Shown piece after piece: positions 35,366 to 47,215 of a stretch of 64,000 nucleotides of DNA. The notes below the pieces were generated by a model. That model was not told the DNA's origin. It ran no database searches and saw nothing but the letters and a program-made list of their open reading frames with translations. This stretch comes from Latrodectus hesperus (taxonomy: Eukaryota; Arthropoda; Arachnida; Araneae; Theridiidae): contig CM075852.1 in assembly GCA_037975125.1 (NCBI GenBank), positions 10,698,314 to 10,762,313 on the forward strand, written 5' to 3'. Made by a program: the position numbers and the translations under genes. Each line of letters starts with the position of its first letter. Position 1 is the first letter of the stretch.

Positions 35366-35909
35366 ATTGTATATTAAATTCAGGATAAAACAGCATAATG
35401 TAAGAAGCACAATAGTCATAAAAACGTTTATTCCACAGAATGGTATTTATTAAACAAAAACAAAAAGATAAATTTATAAATAATAAATTCTGAATGAGTG
35501 CAAAAAAATAATGTTGAAATTTTTTCTGCCTGACACATCAGAAATTTAGCAAGTTAATTTAAAAGTCAAGAATTACAGTATAAAAATGACTGTGTAAGTG
35601 ACACTACATAACAATAGAGAAAAATTGAAAGCCAAAATGAAAAAAAAAAATTACATAAGTTGATTAATGAAAGTTAAGTATTATTTAAAAGATTCAAGAA
35701 AAAATTCCCTTTCTCCATATTTAGAAGAAATTTTGTGCTTGTTCGCTTAGAAAATATTTAAACATTTATAACGGGAAAATGATACACTAGTTTGAATTAG
35801 AAAATCGAATTTCTCCATTTTTATGATAACATTACATTATTTCTTTTTGCAATAAAAAAAACTTTTTAAAGAAAAATCTTGAGAAAACTAGTTTTTACTC
35901 ATTATTAAA
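35366..35909. other. AT-rich non-coding tract
   Basis: No gene. An A run lies at about 35639-35650. Confidence 0.7.
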
Positions 35910-36095
35910 TGTTTAACTGATAGCTGTCATTCTGGTCTTCAGCTCAACAGCTTATAAGTTCGACTCTTCGAACGTGAATGACCTTAGTGGATTGAAAGCT
36001 GTTTTAAAGCATCTGTATTATTGAATAAGCTGAGTTAATGTATTACTGTAAGCTTGGTTAACACAAAATACGGTGTGACAGAGTAAAAAAAAATC
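35910..36095 (+). mobile_element. possible tRNA-like retroposon fragment
   Basis: AAGTTCGACTCTTCGAACG at about 35956 resembles a B-box/T-arm, followed by a more complex 100-bp body and an A run at 36088-36096. No A-box of good quality and no target duplication are seen, so this is tentative. Confidence 0.25.
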
Positions 36096-36096
36096 A

Positions 36097-37607
36097 ATGG
36101 ATAATTATTAACATTAGAATATTGTTTTATAAACTGATTTCCAAGTAAACATTCAAAATGCAAATACTGAACAGACTTTTGGGCTTACTAATATAAATTA
36201 ATACATTTACTTAAATAAAAAATATTTTTATACATAAAATGTTTATTCTTTGCAAATTTATTTTTCATACGGAGAGATTGCAAGAAAAATCCGGCTTTTA
36301 TTTATCAGTCTCCATCCTATTTCAAATTTATCACAGATTCTGTAATAAATCTTTAACAATAAATTCCAGTGCAATGAACATGGTTATTGATGAAAATCCA
36401 GTCAGATAACTATAATATATTCATGGAAATTATATATTTTCTGACATTCGGAACTTAAATTTTTTAAGGATGCATTCCATCGTTTTTGAATATTTTCTCC
36501 AAAAAAATAAGCCAAATACTTAAAAAGATGGGCACAGATCCAAAGAACATGAGGGATGATATATAATATTCTGTTTTTTGAAAGAATTTATCAAATAAAA
36601 ATAAAAACAAACTGATTAAGTTTAGATAACATTCTACTCAAATTCAATTTGTTCTTTAAAGAAATAACAGTGTACAAGAACTTAATGCAAGCTAGGAACT
36701 AAAACATTAAATGAACTATAAACAAAATATGCAAATTTGAATACTAAATACTTATTATTACTATTATAGACATTAAAATATAAGAAATAAAATATTTTAT
36801 TTTAATTTTTATATCCAATACGTTTCCAATATCCAACATTATTTCCTAGTTGAATAATTGAACATTTGTTTTATCTATTCAAATTAAGTTTAGATAGAAA
36901 TACATTTTTATTTCCATCTCATATTAATTTAATTTAATCATAACAAATACGAATTTCTGCTTAATATTGTTGGAATCAAAAATTGCACGGCCTTCTTCTT
37001 AAATAACAAATAACAACAGAGGACAATATCTAGAAAAACCACAAAGACAAGTCAGACAAAAAAAAATATTCTATTTCAAGAGATCACAATTGGATTGTAA
37101 AGAACCCTGCTTCTTTACCATTTCGCTATTATTTTCTAGTCTTCCAACATCATTAGTGTTCAAAGGTCAGGAGAAAACTCTATCAGTTGTTGATTTTCTC
37201 CAGAATACCTGTTCTCGTTTCAGGACATCGAATTTCTTTTTCATTCTTTTGTTTGGAAGACCATGATTTGGTATTGACGTTTACTCTTGCCATTCCCCTT
37301 TCAAACTTTTGATTAAATAAGAGTACAGTCAGTGATACATCAGCATGCGAAAATCTCATTACTAAAGAATATAATGGATTATTAAACAATAATATGGCAG
37401 TCAAGAATGCGAATTCCTTTTTCCTAACTTTTGGTAAACGAGTTAGTTTAGAAATATTACATTTCATTGCCTGTATTTTTCTCCATTTTTTTAATGAATT
37501 CATATCGACTATGAAACTTCCATGGTTGTTTTCTTTTTAAACATAAATAAGGACAGAAATTAATCGTTATTTTTAAAGGAAACAACAACTCTTAAATATA
37601 GAGAAGT
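36097..37607. other. AT-rich non-coding tract with mixed 3' part
   Basis: Mostly AT-rich. From about 37080 to 37500 composition is more mixed and a 106-codon minus-strand frame (37183-37503) is open. It is Lys/Arg-rich with no motif I recognise and is not called a gene. Confidence 0.55.
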
Positions 37608-37875
37608 AAAAAAATACTCTTATAATTCAAATTTTTATCGACACTTAAAGAGTAAATACAAAGACTCTTATAGTCTTAGTCTACGTAACAAAATACTTTT
37701 TTAAATTTGCATATATGATAGAATTGATTAGCACTCATTCATAACACTCTTATAGAGTCTTTGAACTCGTTTACTTATTCTAGACGCTTATAGAGGATAA
37801 GACTCTTATCTTTTATAAGAGTCTTTAATCCACTTATACTCTCACAGAGAGGTTCAAAAGGGTATTTTTTAAATT
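37608..37875. mobile_element. MITE candidate rich in CTCTTATA hairpins
   Basis: The ends are imperfect inverted repeats (AAAAAATACTCTTATAATTC at 37608 on, against the reverse complement of GGTTCAAAAGGGTATTTTTT at about 37852-37871). Inside, CTCTTATAG-type words and their complements recur at least six times, and a perfect 11-bp hairpin AAGACTCTTAT / ATAAGAGTCTT lies at 37799-37825. There is no coding capacity. Target duplication and superfamily are not determinable. Confidence 0.55.
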
Positions 37876-38579
37876 TTTTATTAATATTTATAACGAAATG
37901 AAATAACGACAAGAATATAAACGATATTAAAAAGCAATTTTCAGAAAAATATTTCTAGAAATAACATTAATGGGATAAAGTAGACTTTATTTGTGGAAGT
38001 AGTGTTATGCGTAGGAAAATGCTCCATTAAAATTATTTAGAAAATATAATTATAAAAGAGAGAGAGAGAGAGAGAGAAATGAAAAATACATTTCTTTTAT
38101 ACTTTATATAATCCTTATTTACTTTTCTGTTTTCAGTTGTAAATTCGAAATCTCCTTTTAAAGGACAAAACAAGACTAAACGAAACTTAAACATATTTCT
38201 TTACATTTTTCTGATCATTTTAAAAGCGTATTCATTAAATGTATTCTAATTTTATTGGATAAAGATTGCGCTCATCTGGTTCAAAACGCTGGGAAATTTC
38301 TTTCTAATTGATGTTTACAATAATCTAAATTTAAATAATGGTCTTCAAATAAATGTTTGAAAAAAATACTAATTTAGAGAAAATATTAAAAATATTTTAA
38401 TGTTCCATTAATGTAAATGATCTGATAATAATTATCGTTTTCATTTTAAAAACCTTTGATTATAAGTAAAATAAATTATTCATGAAACTTAATAATACGT
38501 CCAAATAATTATGTTTAACAAAATTGTGATATTAATGAACTATAGCTAATAGCATAATTACAGCTGATAAGTTTAATTA
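37876..38579. other. AT-rich non-coding tract
   Basis: Contains an (AG)n run at 38056-38078. No gene. Confidence 0.7.
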
Positions 38580-39190
38580 ATGTATAAATAAAGACCCAGG
38601 ACACATTACCAATTCCCACCATGCACATGTATCGACAAATGTATCCCATCTCCTTTTACGTTAATCACGCATAATAATTCATAAAACACATCCGCCATTT
38701 AAATTTAAAATGCATATTTTTCCAGGGAGGGAGGTGAGCTCCTTTATCCCAAACGAAGACGATGAGAAATTATTTCCTTGGAGACAATTTACTGGGTGCC
38801 AGAGTAAAAGCCTGGAAACCAGGGTGCAGAAAAGGGGAAAACTGCGAAGGGATAAAGACGCTGAGAAATTTGTCTCTTTAATTGCGGGGCTGATTCCCCA
38901 TACTGGTTACCCTGAATCCATTATGTTGCGGAGATAGATGTTAAGGTCCGTGTACATATACATCTGTGAGAGCAAGAGAGCCGGAAAAGCGTAAACAAAA
39001 CGCTCAGGCGATTAAAAGCGCCAAACCGTGAAAGCGGAGGAACCTATTCACAAAAGCCGTAATGGATTCTCCGCGATAACGACTCATTTAAGACGCTTGA
39101 TGAATGACGCATGTGAACAAGCGTTGTTTGCTTGTCTTCCGATTCTGGGCTGTTATTATCTGCCTGTATGGTTGCACACTGTTGAGACAT
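38580..39190. other. GC-richer non-coding island
   Basis: Complex from 38590 to 39185. It includes CATTAGCC-free purine-rich sequence at 38720-38880 and a GC-balanced core at 38990-39130 with GGCGATTAAAAGCGCCAA and TCTCCGCGATAACGAC. A 75-codon plus frame has no motif. Enhancer-like composition, unproven. Confidence 0.35.
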
Positions 39191-40479
39191 TCTTTTAAAC
39201 ACCATCCAGCAAAAAATCAGTTGCCAAGTGAATATCTAGTTACGTTGAAAGCAATTTTATTATCGATGAACGAGAAATAACATTCCAAAAGAGCATTTCA
39301 TTTAATTTATTTGTTCTATTTTATACTCAAAATCTGTTTTCATGATGAAGATAGGAAAATAAAAAATGTTTCGCATCTCTCATATCTTCAAAAGGAGTAA
39401 GGAAAATGATTTTCAAAATCGGTTATGATAATGAAAAAAATTTTTATAGGTTTTATAAAACAATATGGATTTTTAAAAATTCCTTAAGAATTCAAAATGC
39501 ATGATTTGTTTGCTAAAAGTTTATTTTCACAATAACTTTGATACTGACACAAAATATCAACAAATATATTAGATGAATCAAAATTTGAGATAAACTTACG
39601 ACAAAACATAAGAAATATTTTTTTGATCACAGAAGTAAAATATTAACGATGTAAATAATCTTTTCTAAATAAACAACAGTGAAAACAGTATTGTAAACAA
39701 TTTAAATCAAACAAACCTTATTTAACAAATGTTATTTATTTCAAATTGTTGAGGAATAATTGGTTTTTGCAGTAAATCATTTTGACTAATCAGGAAGTTG
39801 CAGAACCATGTGTCCTTTGCTCGCTCTATAAGTAACATAAAATTTTTATAAAGAACTTCCATTTTATAACAACAATATTGTAGAAGTATACGTTAATTAA
39901 AAATGCTTTTCAGCCAAAACAAAAAAAATTTTTGTATGACGTTAAAGGGAGGGAGGAGGGAGGTTAACATTTTTTTAATCGGTGAAATGGAAACAATTAT
40001 TTTCAACAATAAAATAAATTAAATGAAATATTTTATTTAATAAAACAATGAATTCGATAACAAAATGAATAAAAAACTTTTTACGTGCAAAAATATTTTC
40101 TTTTTAAATTTTATAAATAGAACACGATAACAAATTTTTTCCTTAATTATTTGTTCAATGAATAAATTTACTTCTAAAATAAGAACTTCCCATTAAAAAT
40201 TCTTTTGATTATTAATATCATTTCTTTAACTCAAATCATTTAAAAATAACTAAAAACAGAAAATAAAACAATAAACGTAAAATACTAACTGAAAAAAAAT
40301 ATCCCACTCAATAACCAACTGGACTTTCTAATAGAAAATACTTGCATTGCCATCAATGTAAGCAGTTCTTTTATTCAAATCTATTTGCGAGGTTTCGTTA
40401 AGGAAGACCAAATCAATTAAAATTTGTCACACGCTTCAAATTCAATTTTAAAAAGTAACAATTTTTAAGAGTTCGATAC
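39191..40479. other. AT-rich non-coding tract with a G-rich patch
   Basis: AT-rich throughout except GGGAGGGAGGAGGGAGG at 39947-39963, an isolated G-run cluster that could form a quadruplex. No gene. Confidence 0.7.
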
Positions 40480-40930
40480 ACCAATTGGGTGGAAATCAAG
40501 GACTGCTTCAGAAATCCAATCAAATTACCTTCCGTGTTTATAATGAGATTGTGTTACCATAAATCCACACGCATTCATTGCTCTCGCTATGTAAGCTCAG
40601 AGGGCGCATTTAAATATCTCATTAGTGAAGGAATGGCGATTAATTGTTGTGAATATCGGATACGACGAATGCTAATGAACAAGAGATTCAGTAAACATGT
40701 TCGCGACAATACTCTACAGATGGCGCGAGCTACGCTTAGAGTGTTCCTTGACAAGTCAGGACTTGTAGCCATTAATTGAATAGCGTTTCCAGATGCTGAG
40801 TTCGAACTATATTCTAAGGCTTAAGTATGTCATTAATCATGACTTCTAGGCTTTAGAAAAGCTACTCGAACGTAAGTGACACCTTGTGGAGATTGGTGGA
40901 AGCAGTTTCATTATAAATACAGTATGCTTC
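40480..40930. other. GC-richer non-coding island
   Basis: Mixed sequence with ACAGATGGCGCGAGCTACGC (40718) and GTGACACCTTGTGGAGATTG (40876). A 96-codon plus-strand frame (40489-40779) and a 61-codon minus frame overlap, neither recognisable. It may be a piece of an old retroelement or a conserved non-coding element. Confidence 0.3.
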
Positions 40931-41759
40931 ATTTGAAACTTTTTACTGATTCTTAAAAGGAATTTTAATTAACATGCAAATAATAATTATCTAAATGATT
41001 TCTTTAAAACCTTTAAAAATGTTGTTAAAAGTAAAAAAAGGGTTTTAAATACTGTTCAAATTATACAAAACAGTATTCAATACATTTAATTTTTTTTAAG
41101 TATAACAGTTAAGTATGTAATGGTGGACAAATTTTTAATTATATAAATTGAAAAGGAAACAAAAAACATTTTACAATCCATCGATTTCTAATTAAGTAAA
41201 TGTTGACACTATTAGTTAATTATTCAAATTAAATAATTTAATAAAATAGAGGCCTTCAAGCGAAAATATGATACGTCATTAAACTGATACAATTTTATAC
41301 ATTAAAAAAAACGTATACTATACAAAAGGCAGCATTTTTTACGGCAATAATCAAAGATTTAAATGAGCTGAATTTTAAAATAAAAAAAATAATAATAGTA
41401 AATTTTGCTGCAAGAATTCATTGATATAAGCAAGTAGTACATTAAAAGCAACTTTTTTTTTTCCAGTAAAATAATTTTTCAAAATCGGTCCTTCTACAAT
41501 AAGTAAAATAAACGATGAAATAAAAATAAACTTGAATCACTTTCTCTAACCACCATGGTTTCCGATTGCTCATATGGTGCGTTTTTATATCCTCATAAAT
41601 ATTGGGGGGGAAATTTCTAACTCTCCAAAAATTGTCCTTTCAAATTACAGAAAAAGACGCATGAGTAAATTGGTGTTAATTATTTATATATTCAAGTAGC
41701 AAAAGGTATATTTTATTAACTGCATTAATTTTAGTATTTTTTTAGCTTTTGTTTCAGTT
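40931..41759. other. AT-rich non-coding tract
   Basis: No gene. Small inverted pair AATACTGTT / AACAGTATT near 41048-41076. Confidence 0.7.
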
Positions 41760-42245
41760 TATTTATTCTTAACTTTCTGCACACAAGAAGTAGACAATGA
41801 CCAGTAACCGACTTCTAACCGAGACATCTAAGAGGTCAGAGAAGGAAGATCTAACAGAACTATTTTACCAAACTTTTTGGAACAACAAGAATTATAAAGT
41901 GGCAACAAAATCTACGAACAGCAAATCGAACCTCAGCCGCCGTGATACGAGGTTAAGATGCTATGTTCCCGAACTACAAGTGTTGTGTTCTATTCTTGCA
42001 TATAGTAATGTATTAATTCTTGTATTGCACTCTGTTATTGTGATTAATGAAAGCAATAAAATTTAGGCAGCTAGGTGGCACTACTTTTACTTAAAGTATA
42101 GTTGCATGATATAAAACGCAAAGGTTGTATCCTCAAGCATCTTATGTCAATTAGACTATTATCTAGTCATTTTTTTCTCTACATCTATTGTACGTCGGTT
42201 TCCAATAAAAGTTTTGTTGTTCGACTGCTAATTAATCTCTAAAAG
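41760..42245 (+). other. possible LTR or 3'-UTR-like segment
   Basis: Composition is more balanced than its flanks. Two AATAAA signals on the plus strand (about 42056 and 42205) are followed within about 20 bases by T/G-rich sequence (GTTTTGTTGTTCGACTGC), the arrangement of a poly-A signal with downstream element as in an LTR R-U5 or a gene 3' end. An 89-codon frame (41797-42066) lies upstream and shows no domain. No paired LTR, primer-binding site or target duplication is visible. Confidence 0.2.
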
Positions 42246-43737
42246 GGACGATTTATGCTCACAGTTATGTCTTAGCAAATGTTATTATGTATTTACATTT
42301 TGTGAGTGCTTCTATTTCCCAACTTGTTTTTACTCTCCACCTATTGAGAACAATTTACAATAAAATGTAAAAAAAACTTACTGTAAATAATGTATTTCCA
42401 AAGTTTCTGTTATCAATAAAAGAAATACATTTTAATTCTTGTTCTTAATAACTGGAGCAAATTATAGTAAATTAATTTATTTCTGAAGCGGAAGACGGGA
42501 ATTCAATTCATGAAAAGTTGAACTGTTGATCAGAATGCTGATTATTCATTTACAGCTCAACTTTATCTGGTAAAGAACATGGAAACTAGTTAATCCAAGG
42601 ACTGCTTAAGAAAGCATTGGAGGAATTATTTGTTAAGGGATTTCTCATATTTCACACAGGGAATATAATTCTATTTTGTGTGTCGTGAATTTACATTACT
42701 TTTATGAAACATTTTAAAGTCAAATATACGTTATAAAAGGTATGTTGGAAACATCACAAGGAAAATTAAGCAATTTACAAAGTTTATTATTTATCAGTAA
42801 CGTCATACTAAAATAGAACTAAATATCTTCCTCTCATACTAAATTTTCAAAATTAATAAATTATTTTAGAATAATTCTAACATTTTTTGTCAAACATTTA
42901 TAATAATATATAACAGACATATATTGAAACTGAAAATGTTAAGGAATGAGGCTATTATTTAAGAACACGATTACTCATTTAATTAGGCACAATACAAGGT
43001 TAAACATAAGCCTTATTACACATTTGTCAAAAGCAGTCAAAAGTACAAAAGTACTCAACACATGATTCAATAGTAAAGATCAAAAATCCTTAACATCTAT
43101 CTATTTCCCGGTTTTTTTTTTTTTTTTTTCGATCTGTTCAATAGTTTAATCAACCATTACTTTTTACTTATGACCGGTACAGTGGTTGTCAAGCAGGAAT
43201 TGCTGTCACTTTTAAGCGTACAGACAGCATTATCAAGACTAATAAGTAGACACCTGAAATATCTTAAAATTGACCAAAGAAACGACATTTTCTCCCATGT
43301 GTAAGAAATGCAAAATCACGCATTTTGAATTTTACAGCTACAAGAAATGAAATGACGCGTGCGAATTATTCCCACAGTTATTATTTGCTTAACCCTTATT
43401 AACACTCCACTATTTATTTATTCAAAATTACTAATATTATATCTTTAAAAACAGTTTGAAAAAAAAACCTTAAAGCTGAAAGCTTTGTCTTACTTCATTT
43501 AAAAATAATGCATTCTTCGTCATTTTCTGACTGATAGTAATTTTCCAAACGTTTTTATCAAGTATAAATATATTATAATTCAAGAAAATTTTATTTCCAC
43601 GAATTACTTTTTATCAACATTTCGAAGCGGAACTGTAGATGGTGTTTAAGAAATGATTTTCTGCGATAAAAAATTCGACAAGAGGTAATACTTTTTAGAA
43701 CATTGTAAAGAAAGAAACGTTTCATTAAAATAAAATG
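42246..43737. other. AT-rich non-coding tract
   Basis: T run at 43111-43129. The patch 43130-43390 is slightly more complex. No gene. Confidence 0.7.
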
Positions 43738-43800
43738 AAACATTTAAAGTGTCTTCATAAAAATTCATTATTAAATTCTATGAAAACACTTTAAATGTTT
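43738..43800. repeat. 22-bp inverted repeat (21/22), 19-base loop
   Basis: Arms 43738-43759 (AAACATTTAAAGTGTCTTCATA) and 43779-43800 are reverse complements with a single mismatch. It would form a stable hairpin of about 63 nt if transcribed. A second smaller inverted pair GTTTCATT/AATGAAAC lies just left of it (43719-43740). Confidence 0.85.
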
Positions 43801-44079
43801 ACTTAAAAAAGATAACATTAGTGAGAATTTACAGTACCAGCAAAAGTTTAAATTTGACGTCAAATACACATTAATATAGCTTCGGTATATAAAGAGTTAA
43901 TTTAATAAAAATAGTGACCTTTAACAGATTCCCTTGATCTTTTATAAATTAATGTATACTCTCTGTATACTCTATCAATAAATTAAATGAGTTTTGTAGG
44001 CCATAAAAGTATTTCATAGAGTGTGTGAAAAACCAGTAAACCTAGACATCCAATAAATGATAATTTTTAAAATCTTCCC
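43801..44079. other. AT-rich non-coding tract
   Basis: Short direct repeat TGTATACTCT twice near 43962-43979. No gene. Confidence 0.65.
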
Positions 44080-44570
44080 CTCGAACCACTTAAAACTCTT
44101 CCACCTCTACTTAAAATTCGACTTAAATGGTTGCAAGACGAGAGAGGGAGGTTTTGTGTCCGTCCCATCGCGCTTCACTTCCTCGCTTTTACCGAGCGGA
44201 TTTTGATATGTCAATAGACTAGCTGCTAATCGAGCACACACAACTGCCTCCCCCGCAACCAAGCAATGGGTGGATGAGCCGCTGAATATGCAAGAGTTGG
44301 TGGATGTCTAAAATTAGCGTCGAGCCCGGGGTAGAGCCAGGTGTGCAGTATCGATCCATTCTGGAGCGCAACAGGTGGATACAAGATATCATCTTCCTCT
44401 TCACCCACTTTCGGGTTGGCGATAAAATGGTGGTTTTATCCGGCGCTGATGGAATTCAAAGTGAAAAAGATCGTGTTTTCGATCCTGAGAAAAAACGGGA
44501 TGAAGGATACATTAAGGGCCGTGAACTTCTGCTCTCCAGAAATGTGTATTTTTTAGCATGATTATTTTTA
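44080..44570. other. GC-richer non-coding island
   Basis: One of the most GC-rich segments (CCGTCCCATCGCGCTTCACT; GCGTCGAGCCCGGGGTAGAG). Four overlapping frames of 60-85 codons are open on both strands at the same place, which reflects high GC and not coding. There are no motifs. Candidate conserved non-coding element. Confidence 0.35.
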
Positions 44571-46439
44571 ACTCGTGACTAAACTTAAATAAGCTTGATC
44601 TTTGCAAGAACTTTAATTTCGAAAGTAATAATGGATATTTCACTTTCAATATTAAATAAAATATGACAGCGCAATTTAATTATGTGCTGTAAATATTACA
44701 TGCGTATGCTAAAATAAATGCAAGTAACACAAATTTGGAAAAAACCAAATAGTTTTACAAATGATTCATTTATACAATTTCACAAAGAGCATAATATATA
44801 CGGACTTAATTGAGCAAATTGTGCATATATGTAATAAAATTTTATATTGTTTATTCTAACAATTAATTTTATTTGCTCCGATTTATTAAAATGATTTTAG
44901 CAAAGGCCGTTTGCAGTGACACGTTATGCTTCTTTAATAAGAATAAAAAGCACGGTGTTTCGCACAAATAGCAAATAGTTGCTTGCAAATTTAATTACTT
45001 AGTAAACTAAATAAAATGATATCTGAAGCTGGTGAAATACTTGTAATACTTAGCATAGGTGAAGATCTATACTAAGTATAGGTAGCATAGATCACTTCTG
45101 AAAATTAATAATGAGATTGTAAAATTCGAAGAAAGTTAGATTTTGATAGATACAAAATAAATTTCAAAAATATTTACTCATGAAATAAAACAAAGGGTTA
45201 CATACTAAAATGGAAGCATTATTGTATTTTCATAAATTATAAAAATAACATCATTCTGGAATCCTAAACAAAACCAAAATAACTTAAAAAGCTATGCACA
45301 AATAGAGTCTTGATATAACGCGCAGTAAACAGCCTAACTTTCTAAATCAATCGTACGTGGCATTTTAATATCAATCGAAAAAAAACTGCTCTTCATAGGC
45401 CACATTGACGTGACACAAGATAGGAAACTCGAAAATCTGTCAAGGATCATTCCGACAGACGTCCATGCAGAAAATAGAAATGCAACATCCAAATTCCGTT
45501 GTTCAACTGTGGTTGGGATTGAATCTAGACCTTCCGCACTTAATATTTTCTCTGCTTAGCTTTGGTACGTGAAAATATCTTACAACAATGATTTCAGATT
45601 TGAATTCCATATAAGAAATGAAAATATCTTTTCCTACCAAAATTAGAATATTTTCTTCGAAATATCAATATTTTGCTGAAAAAGACTATGTTTTCAACTT
45701 TATCAGTCATTTTATATAATTCTAAAATTTGTGCTGTATTCGAAATAATTCCTCTGTGCGTAAATAACCACGGTATGCACAATATGTTTTTAATCCTCTT
45801 TCTGTTAACAGACTGACAGACGAAACTGTGGCCAATTTTATAATAATTTCTTCCCAGCAGCAGGAACATCAAAAAAATCTTAATTTCATAAAATACAAAA
45901 TTATTTAATTCATTTATGATTTAGTTAAATTTTTACAGTGATTTATTGCCTGAATTTAATATGATATTTCATTTATTTTAATATTCAATATGAATCTTAA
46001 AATATTAGCTTAAGAGTATTGTAAAATAATTACTCATAAAGTTCTTTTATTCCCTTTTAAAAAGGGATTAAAAGAATTTTTTCGAGACATAAGCTGATTT
46101 AAAAGTAACTGATAAAAATGACAGTAATATTTAATTTAGGAAACTAAATATATCTAAATTAAAAAAAGTGTAAAAAAACTTTTTTCCTTATTAAAGAAAA
46201 TGTATTTTTTAAAATGTTGCCGAGTAAATATGATTAATATTATTAAAAGTAATTTACAATAAGTGAAAAATCAAAAGTAACATTCAGATTTAAACACAAA
46301 TCCGCTTTCTATTTCTCCATCCTTGATAAATTAGATTTTAATGTCAACATTTCATATCAATTTTTAAGTTATTAATTTACTGCAAAATTTTAAATATTGA
46401 TAGTACATTTTAGATCCGTTTAGCAACGCCTTTAAAAAA
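44571..46439. other. AT-rich non-coding tract
   Basis: No gene. Contains GGGATTGAATCTAGACC at about 45513, a very weak tRNA-like trace, and the hairpin at 46042-46076. Confidence 0.65.
46042..46076. repeat. 16-bp inverted repeat (15/16), 3-base loop
   Basis: TTCTTTTATTCCCTTT (46042-46057) pairs with AAAGGGATTAAAAGAA (46061-46076) with one mismatch. Confidence 0.85.
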
Positions 46440-47215
46440 GCTTCTTACATTCACTTTTCATCTCTGTCTTCAAGAACCTTCACCCAGTCTAAACGTAAAT
46501 ATCCGCACCAAGTCTTCTTCCAATTTAATGTCACCCACCATTCAAAGCCTTTACAATTTCTCACATCAATGCAACACTTTATCAGAGCTGACTTCGGCGG
46601 TGTTACGACAATATATTGGCACAAAGACCTTTTTTCAGTGGTAAAAACCAAATAACAAAAAGAAAAAGAATTGAGCACCTTCCCAACCAATCTTTCTTTC
46701 GTTTCCAAACACACAGTAGCTAAACCGTAATGCCTGTATTTATCCTCAGTCAATTCTCTCAAAATAAACTCCACTCCACATCAAACAAAGGCAAAGAGGG
46801 ACAGTTGTCTCTCTTTCTCTGGTGTCACAAGTCACTCGATACAAGTTGGGTGGGATCAACTCAAAGAACTTCTTCCCGAACACCCACACTTGCCTTCCTT
46901 CTTTCTCAAGGTTTCAAAAGGAGTCACCCCTGTAAGTCACAGGTCTCGACGATGGCATCTGGAGGAGAGACTACAACAATACAGCGCTTTATTTTTAAGC
47001 GAATCACATCGAAGCTTTTATATAAGCTGGATTTGCACCTTCCAACTTCCCAAGGCAACCCAAAGGGGAAGAATGGGATTCGTAAATGGGAGAATGAGAA
47101 AAAAAAGAGTTATTACAAGAGAAAAAAAATTGAAGAAAATGGTACAATCTCGACGAGAAAAAAGAGTTGCTCGCAAACTTATTGCTTTTAAACCCTGAGG
47201 GGTCCTAACAGCTCA
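46440..47215. other. GC-richer island with the window's longest open frame
   Basis: Complex sequence over about 770 bp. Open frames overlap on both strands: 107 codons minus (46451-46774), 153 codons plus (46730-47191) and 102 codons plus in another frame (46890-47198). None has a recognisable domain, and the plus frames end in a Lys-rich translation of a GA-rich tail. I read it as non-coding or as decayed sequence of unknown origin. Confidence 0.35.

Noticed and set aside
40489..40779. 96-codon frame with antisense partner
   Set aside because: Both strands open, no motif, no splice or promoter support.
44219..44561. Four overlapping frames of 60-85 codons
   Set aside because: Simultaneous openness on both strands reflects GC content, and none has a motif.
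45480..45560. tRNA-like trace GGGATTGAATCTAGACC
   Set aside because: A single weak B-box-like word with no A-box, body or target duplication.
46730..47191. 153-codon frame, the longest in the window
   Set aside because: No recognisable domain, overlapped by other open frames on both strands in a GC-richer island, and Lys-rich at the end from a GA-rich tract.
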